Source: Bacteroidota bacterium (lineage in GTDB: Bacteria > Bacteroidota > Bacteroidia > Bacteroidales > JAGNHN01). From it: a DNA stretch of 64,000 nucleotides. A model generated the notes under the pieces. It was not told where the DNA came from. It did not search any database and saw only the letters and a program-made list of their open reading frames with translations. The stretch covers positions 39,349-103,348 of the forward strand of contig JAKLHK010000008.1 in the NCBI GenBank assembly GCA_022710185.1. The letters run 5' to 3'. Made by a program: the position numbers and the translations under genes. Below, in pieces: positions 34,992 through 43,312 of this stretch. Position 1 is the first letter of the stretch; every line of letters starts with the position of its first letter.

Positions 34992-36281
34992 CTATGATAC
35001 CCGGTTTGATGTTTGATTTTCGCTGTGATTGTTGTGTGTATCCCTCAGGATCAGCCGCAGCGCGGTATCCTTGGTGATGTAGGCCCAGGCCCAGTTGATG
35101 AAGATGATGAGCTTGTTGCGGGTGCTCAGGATGAGCATCAGGTGCAGGAACATCCAGGTAATCCAGGCGAAGAAGCCCGTGAACTTCACGAACGGGAGGT
35201 CAACCACAGCCTTGTTCCTACCCAGGGTGGCCATCGTCCCCAGGTCGCGGTATTCGTATGGTTTAGGCTTGCTCCCGCGGAGTGCACGGTTCAGGTTGTG
35301 CGCCAGGTTGCGGGCCTGGTTGATGGCCACGTTGGCTACCTGGGGGTGCCCCCGGGGATAACGCGGGGTTTCCATATAGGCGATGTCGCCCAAAGCATAG
35401 ATGTTTGATGTGCCCAAAACCTGACTGAAGCGGTCCACTTTCAGGCGATTGCCGGGGCCTTTCCATTCGGGCGGGATGCCTTCGATGGTATTGCCGGTAA
35501 CCCCGGCCGCCCAGATCACGGTACGGGTGCGCAGGGTTTCACCGCTGCTCAGCTGAAGAAACTCCCCATCGTAATTCTGTACAAAGGTTTCCGTGCGCAC
35601 CTCCACGCCCATCGACCGCAGGTAGCGCAGGGAAGCCTCCCCGGCCGTTGGGCTCATACTGTTGAGGGTGCGGGGGCTACCTTCCACCAGGATGATCTTC
35701 AGGGCGGAAAAGTCGATGCGGTGATAGTCCCTGGGGAGTATGGTCCGCTTGATCTCGGCAAAGGCCCCGGCAAGCTCTACCCCGGTGGGGCCGCCCCCAA
35801 CCACCACGATGTTGAGCAGGGCTTCGCGTTCCGGCCCCTCCGTGGTGATGATGTCCTCGAAGGTTTGAAGAATATGGTTGCGGATGGTGATCGCCTCGTA
35901 GGTGGTTTTCAGGGAAAAGGCATTGCGGCGGATCTCTTCCTTCCCGAAGAAATGCGTGGAACACCCGATAGCCAGCACCAGGAGGTCGTAGGAATATGGC
36001 CCTATGCTGGTATGCAGGGTGTGGGTGTCCACGTCCACCGCCTTCACCTCCGCCAGGCGTATCTTCACATTCTTCTGCTTCCTGAAAATGTGACGGAGCG
36101 GAAAGGAAATGCTGGAAGGCTCCAGCTGGGAGGTGGCTACCTGGTAGAACAGGGGCTGGAACTGATGATGGTTCAGCTTGTCGATCAGGATGATATCGAA
36201 TTGCCTTTGGTCAAGCTTACGCACGAATTGCAGGCCGGCAAAGCCGCCGCCCACAACAATTACCGTTTTCTTCTCTGCCAT
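34992..36281 (-). CDS. ndh: Type II NADH:quinone oxidoreductase (NDH-2)
   Basis: 429 residues from MAEKKT at 36281; a start at 36344 is also possible. The FAD-binding GGGFAGLQFVRKL lies at residues 12-24, the NADH-binding VVVGGGPTGVELAG near 155, and the second FAD motif NIYALGDIAY near 300. The C-terminal third carries two hydrophobic stretches (WITWMFLHLMLILS and LIIFINWAWAYI) that mediate membrane contact. It oxidises NADH and reduces quinone without pumping protons, on the cytoplasmic face. It starts about 80 bases after the end of the T9SS cargo gene. Confidence 0.93.
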   Translation of the reverse strand: MAEKKTVIVVGGGFAGLQFVRKLDQRQFDIILIDKLNHHQFQPLFYQVATSQLEPSSISFPLRHIFRKQKNVKIRLAEVKAVDVDTHTLHTSIGPYSYDLLVLAIGCSTHFFGKEEIRRNAFSLKTTYEAITIRNHILQTFEDIITTEGPEREALLNIVVVGGGPTGVELAGAFAEIKRTILPRDYHRIDFSALKIILVEGSPRTLNSMSPTAGEASLRYLRSMGVEVRTETFVQNYDGEFLQLSSGETLRTRTVIWAAGVTGNTIEGIPPEWKGPGNRLKVDRFSQVLGTSNIYALGDIAYMETPRYPRGHPQVANVAINQARNLAHNLNRALRGSKPKPYEYRDLGTMATLGRNKAVVDLPFVKFTGFFAWITWMFLHLMLILSTRNKLIIFINWAWAYITKDTALRLILRDTHNNHSENQTSNRVS

Positions 36282-36360
36282 AGTCTTGGGGTGTTTCCCC
36301 CAGGGGTCTGCACTTTGAATAGAATCAATCATACCATTGTTCATACACGCACGCTTATCC

Positions 36361-37899
36361 TCACTCCATCACCAGCTTCCCACTAAACACCTTCCCATCT
36401 TCAAATATCAGGTTTACCAGGTAGAGGCCAGACGGCAGGTTTTGGGTGTTGATCTCCTGTAGCTGTGTGCCGAGGGCAAGCGTGGTGGTTTGTACCAGCA
36501 TTCCATTGATGTTGAAAAGTTTGAGTGTGGAGCGTGAGTGTGGGAGGTCCTTTACATCCAGCTCCATCCAGCTTATACCACTTGTTGGGTTTGGGGACAG
36601 TTTGAGCTCTGAAACCATTGGCTCTGGTTTGAAAATGCCCGTAGGGTATGCCCCGGGGGCATAGCCGTTGCTGTCCGTTCTTACAAGCCAGGCCCCGGCA
36701 TTATGAGTCCAGGGGAAATGATAACCCACGGCAAGAAAACCCCCGTCTTCCATCAACAGCACATCATTGAACTGGCATTGGTCGTGGAAATCTCCGTATT
36801 GATAGTACTTCACCCATACACTGTCGCCGTTGTTGTCCAGTTTGAACAACACTCCTTTGTGTTGGGTCTGAGAAGAATCCGGTGCTACAACATCTCCGGT
36901 AGCAGCGATAATAAAGCCATCATCCAATGGCTGAAGCTTGAGGTTCTGATGCAAAGTAGCACATCTTATGGAAGAGTATGGTTTATAATATCTAGAAGTT
37001 AGTACGGATTGAGTTTTCGTATTGAATAGAAAAAAATCTATGCCATGGCTGCCAAGAAAGCTTGAATTGTCATACTCATATTGCCCCACTACCACGATCA
37101 TACTGTCACTAATGAATTCAACATCTTGCCCAAGCATGTGTGTGTGTGTGCTATCCAGGACAGATTGCCATTGCAAATTACCATCCTTATCCGCTTTTGT
37201 GATTCGAAATCCCGGATCATCCACCTCAAGAAAAACGAAACCGCTATCTGATGCTACCTCAATATCAAAAATGCTGTGAAGATTGGGATACACCTGCCAC
37301 CACTGTACTGCCCCGGCGGTATCTACCTTCAAAAGGCAGGCGCGGTCGCTGATGGTGCCCGGCTGGCAGTTCAAACGGTAGTTGCCCGCAATAATATAGC
37401 CCCCGTCCGGGCATTGGCGGATGGCAGTAAAGTAGTTGCCGACAAAGGTATCCGCCGGACAACCTGCCAGGGTGGGTGGCAGGTCGTAGGTGCGTGTCCA
37501 GAGTGTGTCCAGGTCGGGGGTGAGTTTGACCAGGTAACCGTCAAAGGGATTCTCCATTAGGCATCCGTGGCTGCTCGCAACCACGAGATTCCCAAAGGCA
37601 TCTTCAATTATACTGTTGCCAGGATAGGTTACTACAAGTCCACAATGATGGTGAAGGGATAATTGATTTAAGGCGTTTCCATTGCTGTCAATTTCTACAA
37701 TACTCAAGTATTGATCATTATTCACAGCTGTGAGTACCAGAAATAATTTACTTTCAGTCTGTAACGCAGATTCAATGTGATTCAAGGTATTTGATGGAGA
37801 TCCCTGATAATAGAAAATGCGGCTAAAAGTATCAGTGTTCTGCCCTGTTGCAATGATGCAGAGCCATACTTGAAACAATACAAGGGCTAGCCTTTTCAT
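36361..37899 (-). CDS. Secreted propeller-type protein with T9SS type A sorting domain
   Basis: 512 residues with a signal peptide (MKRLALVLFQVWLCIIATG). The body has repeated strands of the type EIDSNGNALNQLS, KVDTAGAVQWWQ and KADKDGNLQWQ, characteristic of PQQ/SBBP-like propellers, and DGGYIIAGNY/DGGFLAVGYH cores. The end (KLSPNPTSGISWMEL, LFNINGMLVQ, GLYLVNLIF) is a T9SS type A domain. Base composition is mosaic: 37560-37900 and about 36860-37270 are AT-rich, 37270-37560 is GC-rich. Confidence 0.9.
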   Translation of the reverse strand: MKRLALVLFQVWLCIIATGQNTDTFSRIFYYQGSPSNTLNHIESALQTESKLFLVLTAVNNDQYLSIVEIDSNGNALNQLSLHHHCGLVVTYPGNSIIEDAFGNLVVASSHGCLMENPFDGYLVKLTPDLDTLWTRTYDLPPTLAGCPADTFVGNYFTAIRQCPDGGYIIAGNYRLNCQPGTISDRACLLKVDTAGAVQWWQVYPNLHSIFDIEVASDSGFVFLEVDDPGFRITKADKDGNLQWQSVLDSTHTHMLGQDVEFISDSMIVVVGQYEYDNSSFLGSHGIDFFLFNTKTQSVLTSRYYKPYSSIRCATLHQNLKLQPLDDGFIIAATGDVVAPDSSQTQHKGVLFKLDNNGDSVWVKYYQYGDFHDQCQFNDVLLMEDGGFLAVGYHFPWTHNAGAWLVRTDSNGYAPGAYPTGIFKPEPMVSELKLSPNPTSGISWMELDVKDLPHSRSTLKLFNINGMLVQTTTLALGTQLQEINTQNLPSGLYLVNLIFEDGKVFSGKLVME

Positions 37900-37906
37900 A
37901 GTAGAA

Positions 37907-37938
37907 AAAGGGCTACGCTGAAAACAGCGTAGCCCTTT
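37907..37938 (-). terminator. Rho-independent terminator
   Basis: A perfect 14-base stem (AAAGGGCTACGCTG / CAGCGTAGCCCTTT, 37907-37920 and 37925-37938) with an AAAA loop, read on the minus strand and followed by further T residues, lies between the truncated cargo remnant and the start of the next cargo gene. It would end transcription from the former. Confidence 0.9.
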
Positions 37939-37945
37939 GATATTG

Positions 37946-38657
37946 TTATCTCACTTTCGTGAACCTATCTACCCCAATGGTTTTTCCATTCCCAACCATT
38001 TGCAGTAAATAGTTACCCTTCGGGTATTCTCGCAAATCTAATAACCTTTCAAATGAACCGGACGGCAGATCTTGTGAATATAATAACCTTCCACTCGCAT
38101 CAATGATCTGAATGGAAAGACTGTGGAATTCCATTTCACCAACAGTATATGCTAGTGTAATATAATCCATTGCAGGATTCGGGTACAGTTTGAAGATGGT
38201 GTTACTCTCAATTCCCTTGACAAACCTTGTCCGCTTGGGCACTGAACTGGTATCTGGTTCCAGGATGATCTCATTGAACACGAAGTCAGGATCATTTTGC
38301 TTTAGCATTGCTACCGCAGCTGCGGTAATCAGCGGACGATTGGCTTCCACATAATCCATCAGATTGTCAGTTTGAGCCTGACTTAAGCATCCGACGGGTA
38401 CGCTGCTTTCCATCATCGTTTCTTTGATGCCCAGCAAGGTAGTGAATTTCTGGTGATCTGCTGCTTCTGTTTCACTCAGCTCGTAGGCTGTGGGAATATC
38501 CTCCAGGGTCTGGTTGGCGGCTTCAGAAAAACCGAATTCCATTTGTGCAGAGGCAAGCTCATAGCGTGCAATCAACTGATGATCCCGGCTCATAAAGTAA
38601 AGCAGGCTATCCACTGCCCAGGCGTTGGTGGTATCGCTGCGGTACCAACACTTAATC
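37946..38657 (-). pseudogene. 3' remnant of a T9SS type A cargo gene, cut by an IS66-type element
   Basis: The frame is open from the left end of the insertion element (38657) to the stop at 37946, and it runs further into the element without a start. The first possible starts are GTG at 38614 and ATG at 38590. The residual protein has a helical segment (MSRDHQLIARYELASAQMEF, NRPLITAAAVAMLKQNDPDF) and a T9SS type A domain (KLYPNPAMDYITL, DASGRLLYSQ, GNYLLQMVGN). No signal peptide remains, so it could not be exported. The helical part is reminiscent of the segment between beta-helix and sorting domain in the 1366-residue protein, so a similar gene was probably lost. Confidence 0.85.
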
Positions 38658-38709
38658 GTAAGCCTCCGGCCAACTGCATCTTGAAAACGTAAGAAGAAAA
38701 GGCTATAGG

Positions 38710-38898
38710 CTACTGCCGGTAACCTGGATGCAGCTCATGCAACCGGTTACTCGACCAATTGATGAAGATGAACACATCCCCGTTGATCGGATCCTGTCCC
38801 AGGCGGTTCATCACCAGCCCACACAAGCCGTAAAAGCTCTTGCACATATCCGCCGGCTCGCCAAACACAAAGTAGCGTGCCCCTGCGATGGAGGGCAT
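38710..38898 (-). pseudogene. tnpB: Truncated IS66-family TnpB
   Basis: 62 residues against about 115 for a full TnpB. The N-terminal two thirds match the family (ARYFVFGEPADMCKSFYGLC, LGQDPINGDVFIFIN). After FIFIN the family continues with a basic stretch and LLHWE-type sequence; here it reads SNRLHELHPGYRQ and stops, which may be the C-terminal end of the lost TnpC joined by an internal deletion. It overlaps tnpA by one base (ATGA). Confidence 0.8.
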
Positions 38899-39182
38899 CA
38901 GCCCAGGCGGATCAGCTCGGCGATCAACGCAGCGGGAGAGCCCGCGGGCATCATCAGCTCCACCCCGTTGGGGTAGCGCAGCCGCAACTGGGTATGGCCC
39001 GAGGACCGCATCTGAATGAACACGGAAGCCGGGGCACGATGGTCACGGTACTTCTTATGCCAATACTGGAGTCCGGACAGGGCGATGCCCTGGAATGTGG
39101 CGAAGTCCTTGAGCGTTTCCCCGCTCTGCTTCCACTGTTCTACCAGCTCGAACATCCGGCGCTGCTTCTCTTTGGAACTCAT
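38898..39182 (-). CDS. tnpA: IS66-family accessory protein TnpA
   Basis: 94 residues from the ATG at 39182 (an upstream TTG at 39200 is possible). It has the family's N-terminal helix-turn-helix with MFELVEQWKQSGETLKDFA, FQGIALSGLQYWHKKYRD, and a C-terminal RLRYPNGVELMMPAG strand pair. In complete IS66 elements TnpA and TnpB support transposition by TnpC. Here only this gene seems intact. Confidence 0.9.
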   Translation of the reverse strand: MSSKEKQRRMFELVEQWKQSGETLKDFATFQGIALSGLQYWHKKYRDHRAPASVFIQMRSSGHTQLRLRYPNGVELMMPAGSPAALIAELIRLG

Positions 39183-39225
39183 CGGAAGAATTTTTTCCAA
39201 AGATCACCGCCTTCACCAACCCTCA

Positions 39226-39251
39226 CAAGATGCAGTTGGCCGGAGGCTTAC
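39226..39251. repeat. Right terminal inverted repeat of the IS66-type element
   Basis: Reverse complement of 38658-38683 over all 26 bases. The tnpA-proximal end of the element, followed after 71 bases by the stop codon of the SIMPL gene. Confidence 0.9.
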
Positions 39252-39322
39252 GAAAGGCTTATCCAACGCTTGGAACAGGAGGATGGTTTTACAGATGCAT
39301 ATTGCGAGTCCTGGGATGATCC

Positions 39323-40054
39323 TCAATCCACCCTGTACGTCAGCTTCATCGTAATGGTAGCCGACTTCTCCCTTGAGGCGGTATTGAAGGTGCCTCCCCA
39401 ACTGAACTCTTCGTTGGAGTTCTGCCCGGTGATCTGGAAGATGCCCATCTGGGCAGATACCAGCTTGCCGATCTGCCCCCCCGATTTCTCCGAGATCTTC
39501 TCCGCCCTGGCCCTGGCATCTTCGGTGGCCTTGGAGATCAGGGCGATCTTCAGGTCGCTGAGCCCGGTATAATAATAGCGGGGCGCTTCGGAATAAAACC
39601 GTATGCCCTGGTTAAGCAGCTCGGTGATGCGCCGGCTGATGCCTTCCACCAGGCTTACCTTGCGGGAGGTGATGGTGAGCGACTGGGACAGGATATACCC
39701 TTCGAACACCTCTCCGGTGTAACGCCCGTCCCCGGTGTAGGTGGCGCGGGTGCGCTCCATCGTCTCCACGGCGCTGAACACGATGCTGTCGGCCGGGATA
39801 CCCTGTTTTACCAGGTATTCCTCTATCACCTTGCGGTTGGATTCAAGGTCGGCCGCGGCCTGCCGCAAATCGGCATTCTCCTGGGAGAAACGCCCCTCCC
39901 ATACCACCAGGTCGGAACTGAAATCCTCCTTCCCAAGGCCGGTCACGGTGATGGTGCCCCTCACCTGCGAGCGCTTTACATAGGCATTGCCAAGAATGGC
40001 GGCAGAAACAACAATGGCCAGGGCGAACAGCAGGGCAGGAACACTTGTCTTCAT
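39323..40054 (-). CDS. SIMPL (DUF541) domain periplasmic protein
   Basis: 243 residues. A single N-terminal hydrophobic stretch (PALLFALAIVVSAAILGNAY) anchors or exports it. The rest is a SIMPL/DUF541 domain: TITVTGLGKEDFSSDLVVWE, LDSNRKVIEEYLVKQGIP-type helix, SLVEGISRRITELLNQGIRF, and ALISKATEDARARAEKIS. SIMPL proteins (E. coli YggE) are periplasmic and have been linked to oxidative-stress response; the molecular role is unclear. The gene has its own promoter upstream. Confidence 0.92.
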   Translation of the reverse strand: MKTSVPALLFALAIVVSAAILGNAYVKRSQVRGTITVTGLGKEDFSSDLVVWEGRFSQENADLRQAAADLESNRKVIEEYLVKQGIPADSIVFSAVETMERTRATYTGDGRYTGEVFEGYILSQSLTITSRKVSLVEGISRRITELLNQGIRFYSEAPRYYYTGLSDLKIALISKATEDARARAEKISEKSGGQIGKLVSAQMGIFQITGQNSNEEFSWGGTFNTASREKSATITMKLTYRVD

Positions 40055-40080
40055 TGCAGGGTGGAATTATGTTCGAAATA

Positions 40081-40111
40081 CAAAGCTAAGGAATCAATGC
40101 TCAGTGCTCAA
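40081..40111 (-). promoter_or_regulatory. Bacteroidota-type promoter of the SIMPL gene
   Basis: TAGCTTTG (40081-40088, minus strand) and TTG (40109-40111) are 20 bases apart, a full match to the TTG-N19-20-TAnnTTTG consensus, 27 bases before the start codon. The TTG and most of the spacer are formed by TGAGCATTGAGC microrepeats of the dispersed repeat family. Confidence 0.75.
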
Positions 40112-40142
40112 TGCTCAAGGCTCAATGACAATTATCATTGAA
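40093..40142. repeat. Dispersed intergenic repeat, partial copy D
   Basis: CAATGCTCAGTGCTCAATGC and CTCAAGGCTCAATGACAATT, then TATCATTGAACAG; the same microrepeat module as at the start of copies A and B. It is without the 66-base core. Confidence 0.7.
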
Positions 40143-40227
40143 CAGTTATCCTTCGTAATTCTTAATTCCTTATTTCCGCCAGATGGCGGACAAGCTTTAT
40201 TCGATATTCCATTCCTCCACCTATCGC

Positions 40228-40647
40228 TTACTTCCAGCTGAGCACCGCCAGCACCACAATGGCCAGGGTGGTGAGCAGCATCAGCCAACCGCTGAGGTTT
40301 ACGCGGCTGAGGTTGCCGACCGAAGGGGTTTTGCGTGCCTTGCGGGCGCTGATGCTCAACATTGTCAACCAAATGATCAGCAGGACCACCAATGCCAGTT
40401 TGGTCATCATCAGGGGCATCGTGGAAAGTCTGGCCCAGTATGGCGTCATCAGGTAGCCCCCGCTAAGGACCAGCAAGGTGAGCCCGATATGCGACATCTT
40501 GTGCAGGGCGAAAAGCCGCATCGCGAAAGCGCGGGACTCGTGATCGGAGGAAAGCATACGGGTACTCTTGAGAAACAACAGGCTGAAACTCATACCCAAA
40601 GTAAGGGCAAGGCCGGTAAAATGCATAATCAGCATTACTTCACGCAT
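40228..40647 (-). CDS. Small four-helix membrane protein
   Basis: From the ATG at 40647 there are 139 residues with four hydrophobic helices (LIMHFTGLALTLGMSFSLLF, HKMSHIGLTLLVLSGGYLM, MTKLALVVLLIIWLTMLSIS, LMLLTTLAIVVLAVLSW). Conserved His in helices 1 and 2 (MHFTG, HKMSH) would suit haem or metal ligands and resemble CopD- or DUF2269-type membrane proteins. I do not assign a family. Confidence 0.7.
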   Translation of the reverse strand: MREVMLIMHFTGLALTLGMSFSLLFLKSTRMLSSDHESRAFAMRLFALHKMSHIGLTLLVLSGGYLMTPYWARLSTMPLMMTKLALVVLLIIWLTMLSISARKARKTPSVGNLSRVNLSGWLMLLTTLAIVVLAVLSWK

Positions 40648-40746
40648 CGTTCTTGTGTTTTGGTAACTAGTGTAACAAGCGTTCAAAGGTATTGTTGCAA
40701 GCCTTTCCGGGGTTTTATTCCTCCGGAAACCAAGGTAAGCGCCGGG

Positions 40747-41517
40747 CTATGACCCGGTTTCCGCCTCCTGCTGTATCCTCCCTGCCTCTTCTTTTCCGAG
40801 GTATTTGTCGATGTAATGATGGGCAAGGTAGATCAATGGTGTAAGGGCAATGGCAAACAATACTTTATATCCGTATTGCACCACTCCCACCCGCATCACC
40901 TGGCCGAAGCTCCAGTTGCCGAACACATAGAAGGCCACGGTAAGAATGACGAAACTGTCGATCAGTTGGGAAACTACCGTGGAGCCCGTAGCTCGGAGCC
41001 AGAGCATGCGATGGCCGGTGAGCCGTCTCAGCCAGTGGAAGGTGTAGGCATCGATGAGCTGGCTTACCAGGAAAGCCAACAATGACCCGGCGATGATACC
41101 CATCCCCTGGCGGAAAATGGTGTTGTAGGCGTAGTTGATGTCGAACGGCCTTCCCTGGGCATCCTGGCCGTTGATCTCCAGCCAGAAGTCGGCCGGGGGT
41201 ACGCTGGTCCAGCTGAAGGCGATAAGGAAGCTGTAGCTGATGAGTATGGCCGTCATTATGCTGATCCACCGTACCACTTTCCTTCCGAAATACTCATTGA
41301 TAAGGTCGGACAGCACGAACACCAGCGGCCAGATGAGCACGCCAACACTCAGGTTGTAGTCGATAATGAGCCCGCCGATGTCCATGGAATCCAGCCCCAG
41401 CAGCTTTCCGGCGCTGAAGATCTTCACGCCCCCGAACTCAGCCAGCAGTGCGTTGGCCAGGAAGATAAGGGAGAGGACCAGGTAGAGCCGGTTCAGTTTT
41501 TCCTTGGTACGGGTCAT
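40747..41517 (-). CDS. yhhQ: Queuosine precursor transporter (YhhQ/VUT family)
   Basis: 256 residues, six or seven helices. Family motifs are visible: WPLVFVLSDLINEYFGRKVV near residue 65, LVSQLIDAYTFHWLRRLTG near 150, and TGSTVVSQLIDSFVILTVAF near 180. E. coli YhhQ imports queuosine precursors (preQ0/preQ1) for tRNA modification. Relative to E. coli YhhQ there is an insertion of about 30 residues at PADFWLEINGQDAQGR. I saw no preQ1 riboswitch in the leader. Confidence 0.92.
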   Translation of the reverse strand: MTRTKEKLNRLYLVLSLIFLANALLAEFGGVKIFSAGKLLGLDSMDIGGLIIDYNLSVGVLIWPLVFVLSDLINEYFGRKVVRWISIMTAILISYSFLIAFSWTSVPPADFWLEINGQDAQGRPFDINYAYNTIFRQGMGIIAGSLLAFLVSQLIDAYTFHWLRRLTGHRMLWLRATGSTVVSQLIDSFVILTVAFYVFGNWSFGQVMRVGVVQYGYKVLFAIALTPLIYLAHHYIDKYLGKEEAGRIQQEAETGS

Positions 41518-41922
41518 GGGGGCGGGGGAAGGTTTGCGTGATGTGTAGCTTTGACTAAAGGTGAAGTGAATCCTTGATATCTGGTCAATATAACATACAG
41601 TATGTCAGCGAATTAATGCATTTAACCGTTATATCCGTTATAACCGTTAAGTTTATGATGCTGTATGTCAGATATATACGTGAGCTTCTTCTGATAAACC
41701 ACTTTCCCCACCTATTCAAAGGCCGCACCTGCACACCCCCTTATTCGAAGGACTACCTCGCCCACCCAGGCGGACAGGTTATGCCAACACACACGGATCA
41801 CGCCAGGTCCGCCGGAAGATCACGGAATACGTGTCGCCTGAAAATCCAAAGAAGAATAGTTAACAGCTCAAGAATAATTATCAGTACATTGGATGTCCTG
41901 ATATTGAATGTTGCCCTAAAGG
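41518..41922. other. AT-rich intergenic region with clustered repeats
   Basis: No gene recognised in the 405 bases. At 41593-41605 there is a perfect 13-base palindrome (ACATAC A GTATGT). At 41624-41650 three 9-base units run in tandem (AACCGTTAT, ATCCGTTAT, AACCGTTAA). GTATGTCAG occurs at both sides (41600-41608 and 41663-41671). The cluster looks like a regulatory site. The rest (41700-41900) has no feature I can name. Confidence 0.6.
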
Positions 41923-42540
41923 ATGAAAAGAAGACTTCCTCCTGCGATTATGAGTTTTTACCTGTTACTCCTGCTGTCCTGCAGTCACGAAGCTGGCCTG
42001 GAACGCAAGCGCGTAGAACCTGATGCCTGGTTCCCGGCTTACCCGGGGAGTTTTTGGGATTATGATACCACTGTTTGGAACATATCCGATGAGTATGCGG
42101 ATTTTCACCAGTACAGCCTACCGTATTTCAAGCAAGCGGGATATTATGTTTTCCGGTCATCACTAATGCATTCTGTATACGCGGGCCTGGGGCACGCAGG
42201 AGAAAATACTTCTCCAATAGTTCCCCCTGGTAAAAGCAGCATTTGCTCGGTAAGCTTCGTAACGTTCGAACTGAGCCTGCCCGGTGGATTGGTGCCGGAC
42301 ACTGCTGAAATAGCATTCAGGAGGGGAATGATAGTTCAGGACACTTCAATCGTAGTGTTGGGTAAGGCGTTTACTGATGTGAAGCTCGTTAAGGAGTGGA
42401 GCGTTTTAGATACCACTCACCTCTATTATGATTATTTTGCCAGGGATATCGGACTTGTAAAAAGGGAGCAAGCCCTTGGGGGTGACCCAGCCCAGATAGT
42501 TACTATCCTTGAGCTTCACAGTTTTTATATCAATAAGTAA
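41923..42540 (+). CDS. Hypothetical lipoprotein
   Basis: 205 residues with a lipoprotein signal (MSFYLLLLLSCS; lipid attachment at Cys20). The remainder is beta-rich and starts with WFPAYPGSFWDYDTTVW, followed by scattered aromatic strands, and has no catalytic signature I know. Codon use is AT-richer than in flanking genes. A cluster of short repeats lies 250-330 bases upstream. The stop is 10 bases from the convergent methyltransferase gene. Confidence 0.75.
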   Translation: MKRRLPPAIMSFYLLLLLSCSHEAGLERKRVEPDAWFPAYPGSFWDYDTTVWNISDEYADFHQYSLPYFKQAGYYVFRSSLMHSVYAGLGHAGENTSPIVPPGKSSICSVSFVTFELSLPGGLVPDTAEIAFRRGMIVQDTSIVVLGKAFTDVKLVKEWSVLDTTHLYYDYFARDIGLVKREQALGGDPAQIVTILELHSFYINK

Positions 42541-42550
42541 GCCGAGCCCT

Positions 42551-43312
42551 TCACCGCCCCGCTACCACCAGCATTTCAAAATCCTCGGTGGTCAATGGAT
42601 GTTCCCTTGAAAAATCCCCGAGGCGGGCCCCGAATATTTCGATGGTATGATAACCCAGCGACTTCAGGAGCCAGGTGATCTCGCTGGGCACATAGTAGCG
42701 CTCGTTGCACTCCAGCCGGAGGGGATTCCCCAGGTCATCCACCACTTCGGTGATGTTGTGGTCACGGAAGGTCATCAGGTCGAAGGTGTTGCTGCGATAG
42801 GTGGCGTTGCCTTCCGCAGAGCCCTCGGCACAGAACTGCTCCACGCTGTGATAGAGCGGGAACAGCCCGTTGAGCGTGGTGAAGATGAGTTTCCCGGGCG
42901 TCTTCAACGCCCTCGTTGTGCTACGCAGTATGGCGTAGTTCATTTCATCAGTCTCCATCAACGGAAAGCCTCCTTCGCAGAGCATTATCGCCAGGTCGAA
43001 TTCCTCATCGAAAGGAAGGTCGCGCGCATCGGCCTGAAGGAATTCTATCATCAAACCTTCTGCCCGGGCTTTCTGACGCGCCTTGGAGAGCATATTTTCC
43101 GATAGGTCGACGCCGACAACAGGGTATCCCCTTCGTGTCAGCTCCAGGCTGTGCCTGCCTGTTCCGCAGCCTACATCGAGGATGCGGAGATTGCGGTCGT
43201 ACGAGGCCTCCTTCTCTATAAAATCGCATTCGCCCAGGGTTCCCCGGGTGAAGTTCTCTTGTTCGTATTTCTCCGCATACTGGGAGAACAGGGCTTCGTA
43301 CCAGGGTTTCAT
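42551..43312 (-). CDS. Class I SAM-dependent methyltransferase
   Basis: 253 residues. Motif I is ILDVGCGTGRHSLELTRRGY near residue 43, followed by VVGVDLSENMLSKAR (motif II acid), ADARDLPF and LAIMLCEGGFPLM. The C-terminal part has an AdoMet-independent insertion (TTRALKTPGKLIFTTLNGLF). The substrate cannot be told. It overlaps the DUF1801 gene by 4 bases. Confidence 0.9.
   Translation of the reverse strand: MKPWYEALFSQYAEKYEQENFTRGTLGECDFIEKEASYDRNLRILDVGCGTGRHSLELTRRGYPVVGVDLSENMLSKARQKARAEGLMIEFLQADARDLPFDEEFDLAIMLCEGGFPLMETDEMNYAILRSTTRALKTPGKLIFTTLNGLFPLYHSVEQFCAEGSAEGNATYRSNTFDLMTFRDHNITEVVDDLGNPLRLECNERYYVPSEITWLLKSLGYHTIEIFGARLGDFSREHPLTTEDFEMLVVAGR

Larger units (their letters stand above)
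38658..39251 (-). mobile_element. Miniature IS66-family element with perfect 26-bp terminal inverted repeats
   Basis: Identical 26-base inverted repeats bound the element at 38658-38683 and 39226-39251; they begin with GTAAGCCTCC, like known IS66-family ends. It contains tnpA, a truncated tnpB and no tnpC (transposase), so it is not autonomous. The outside flanks (ACTTAATC on the left, GAAAGGCT on the right) do not match, so the 8-base target duplication expected for IS66 is absent. Confidence 0.88.

Noticed and set aside
39215..39350. Plus-strand reading with a protein-like stretch YERLIQRLEQEDGFTDAYCE
   Set aside because: It begins in the IS66 terminal repeat and runs into the antisense of the SIMPL gene, without its own start or stop in a sensible place.
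41518..41600. preQ1 riboswitch before the queuosine precursor transporter
   Set aside because: I could not find the stem and A-rich tail of a preQ1 aptamer in the leader.
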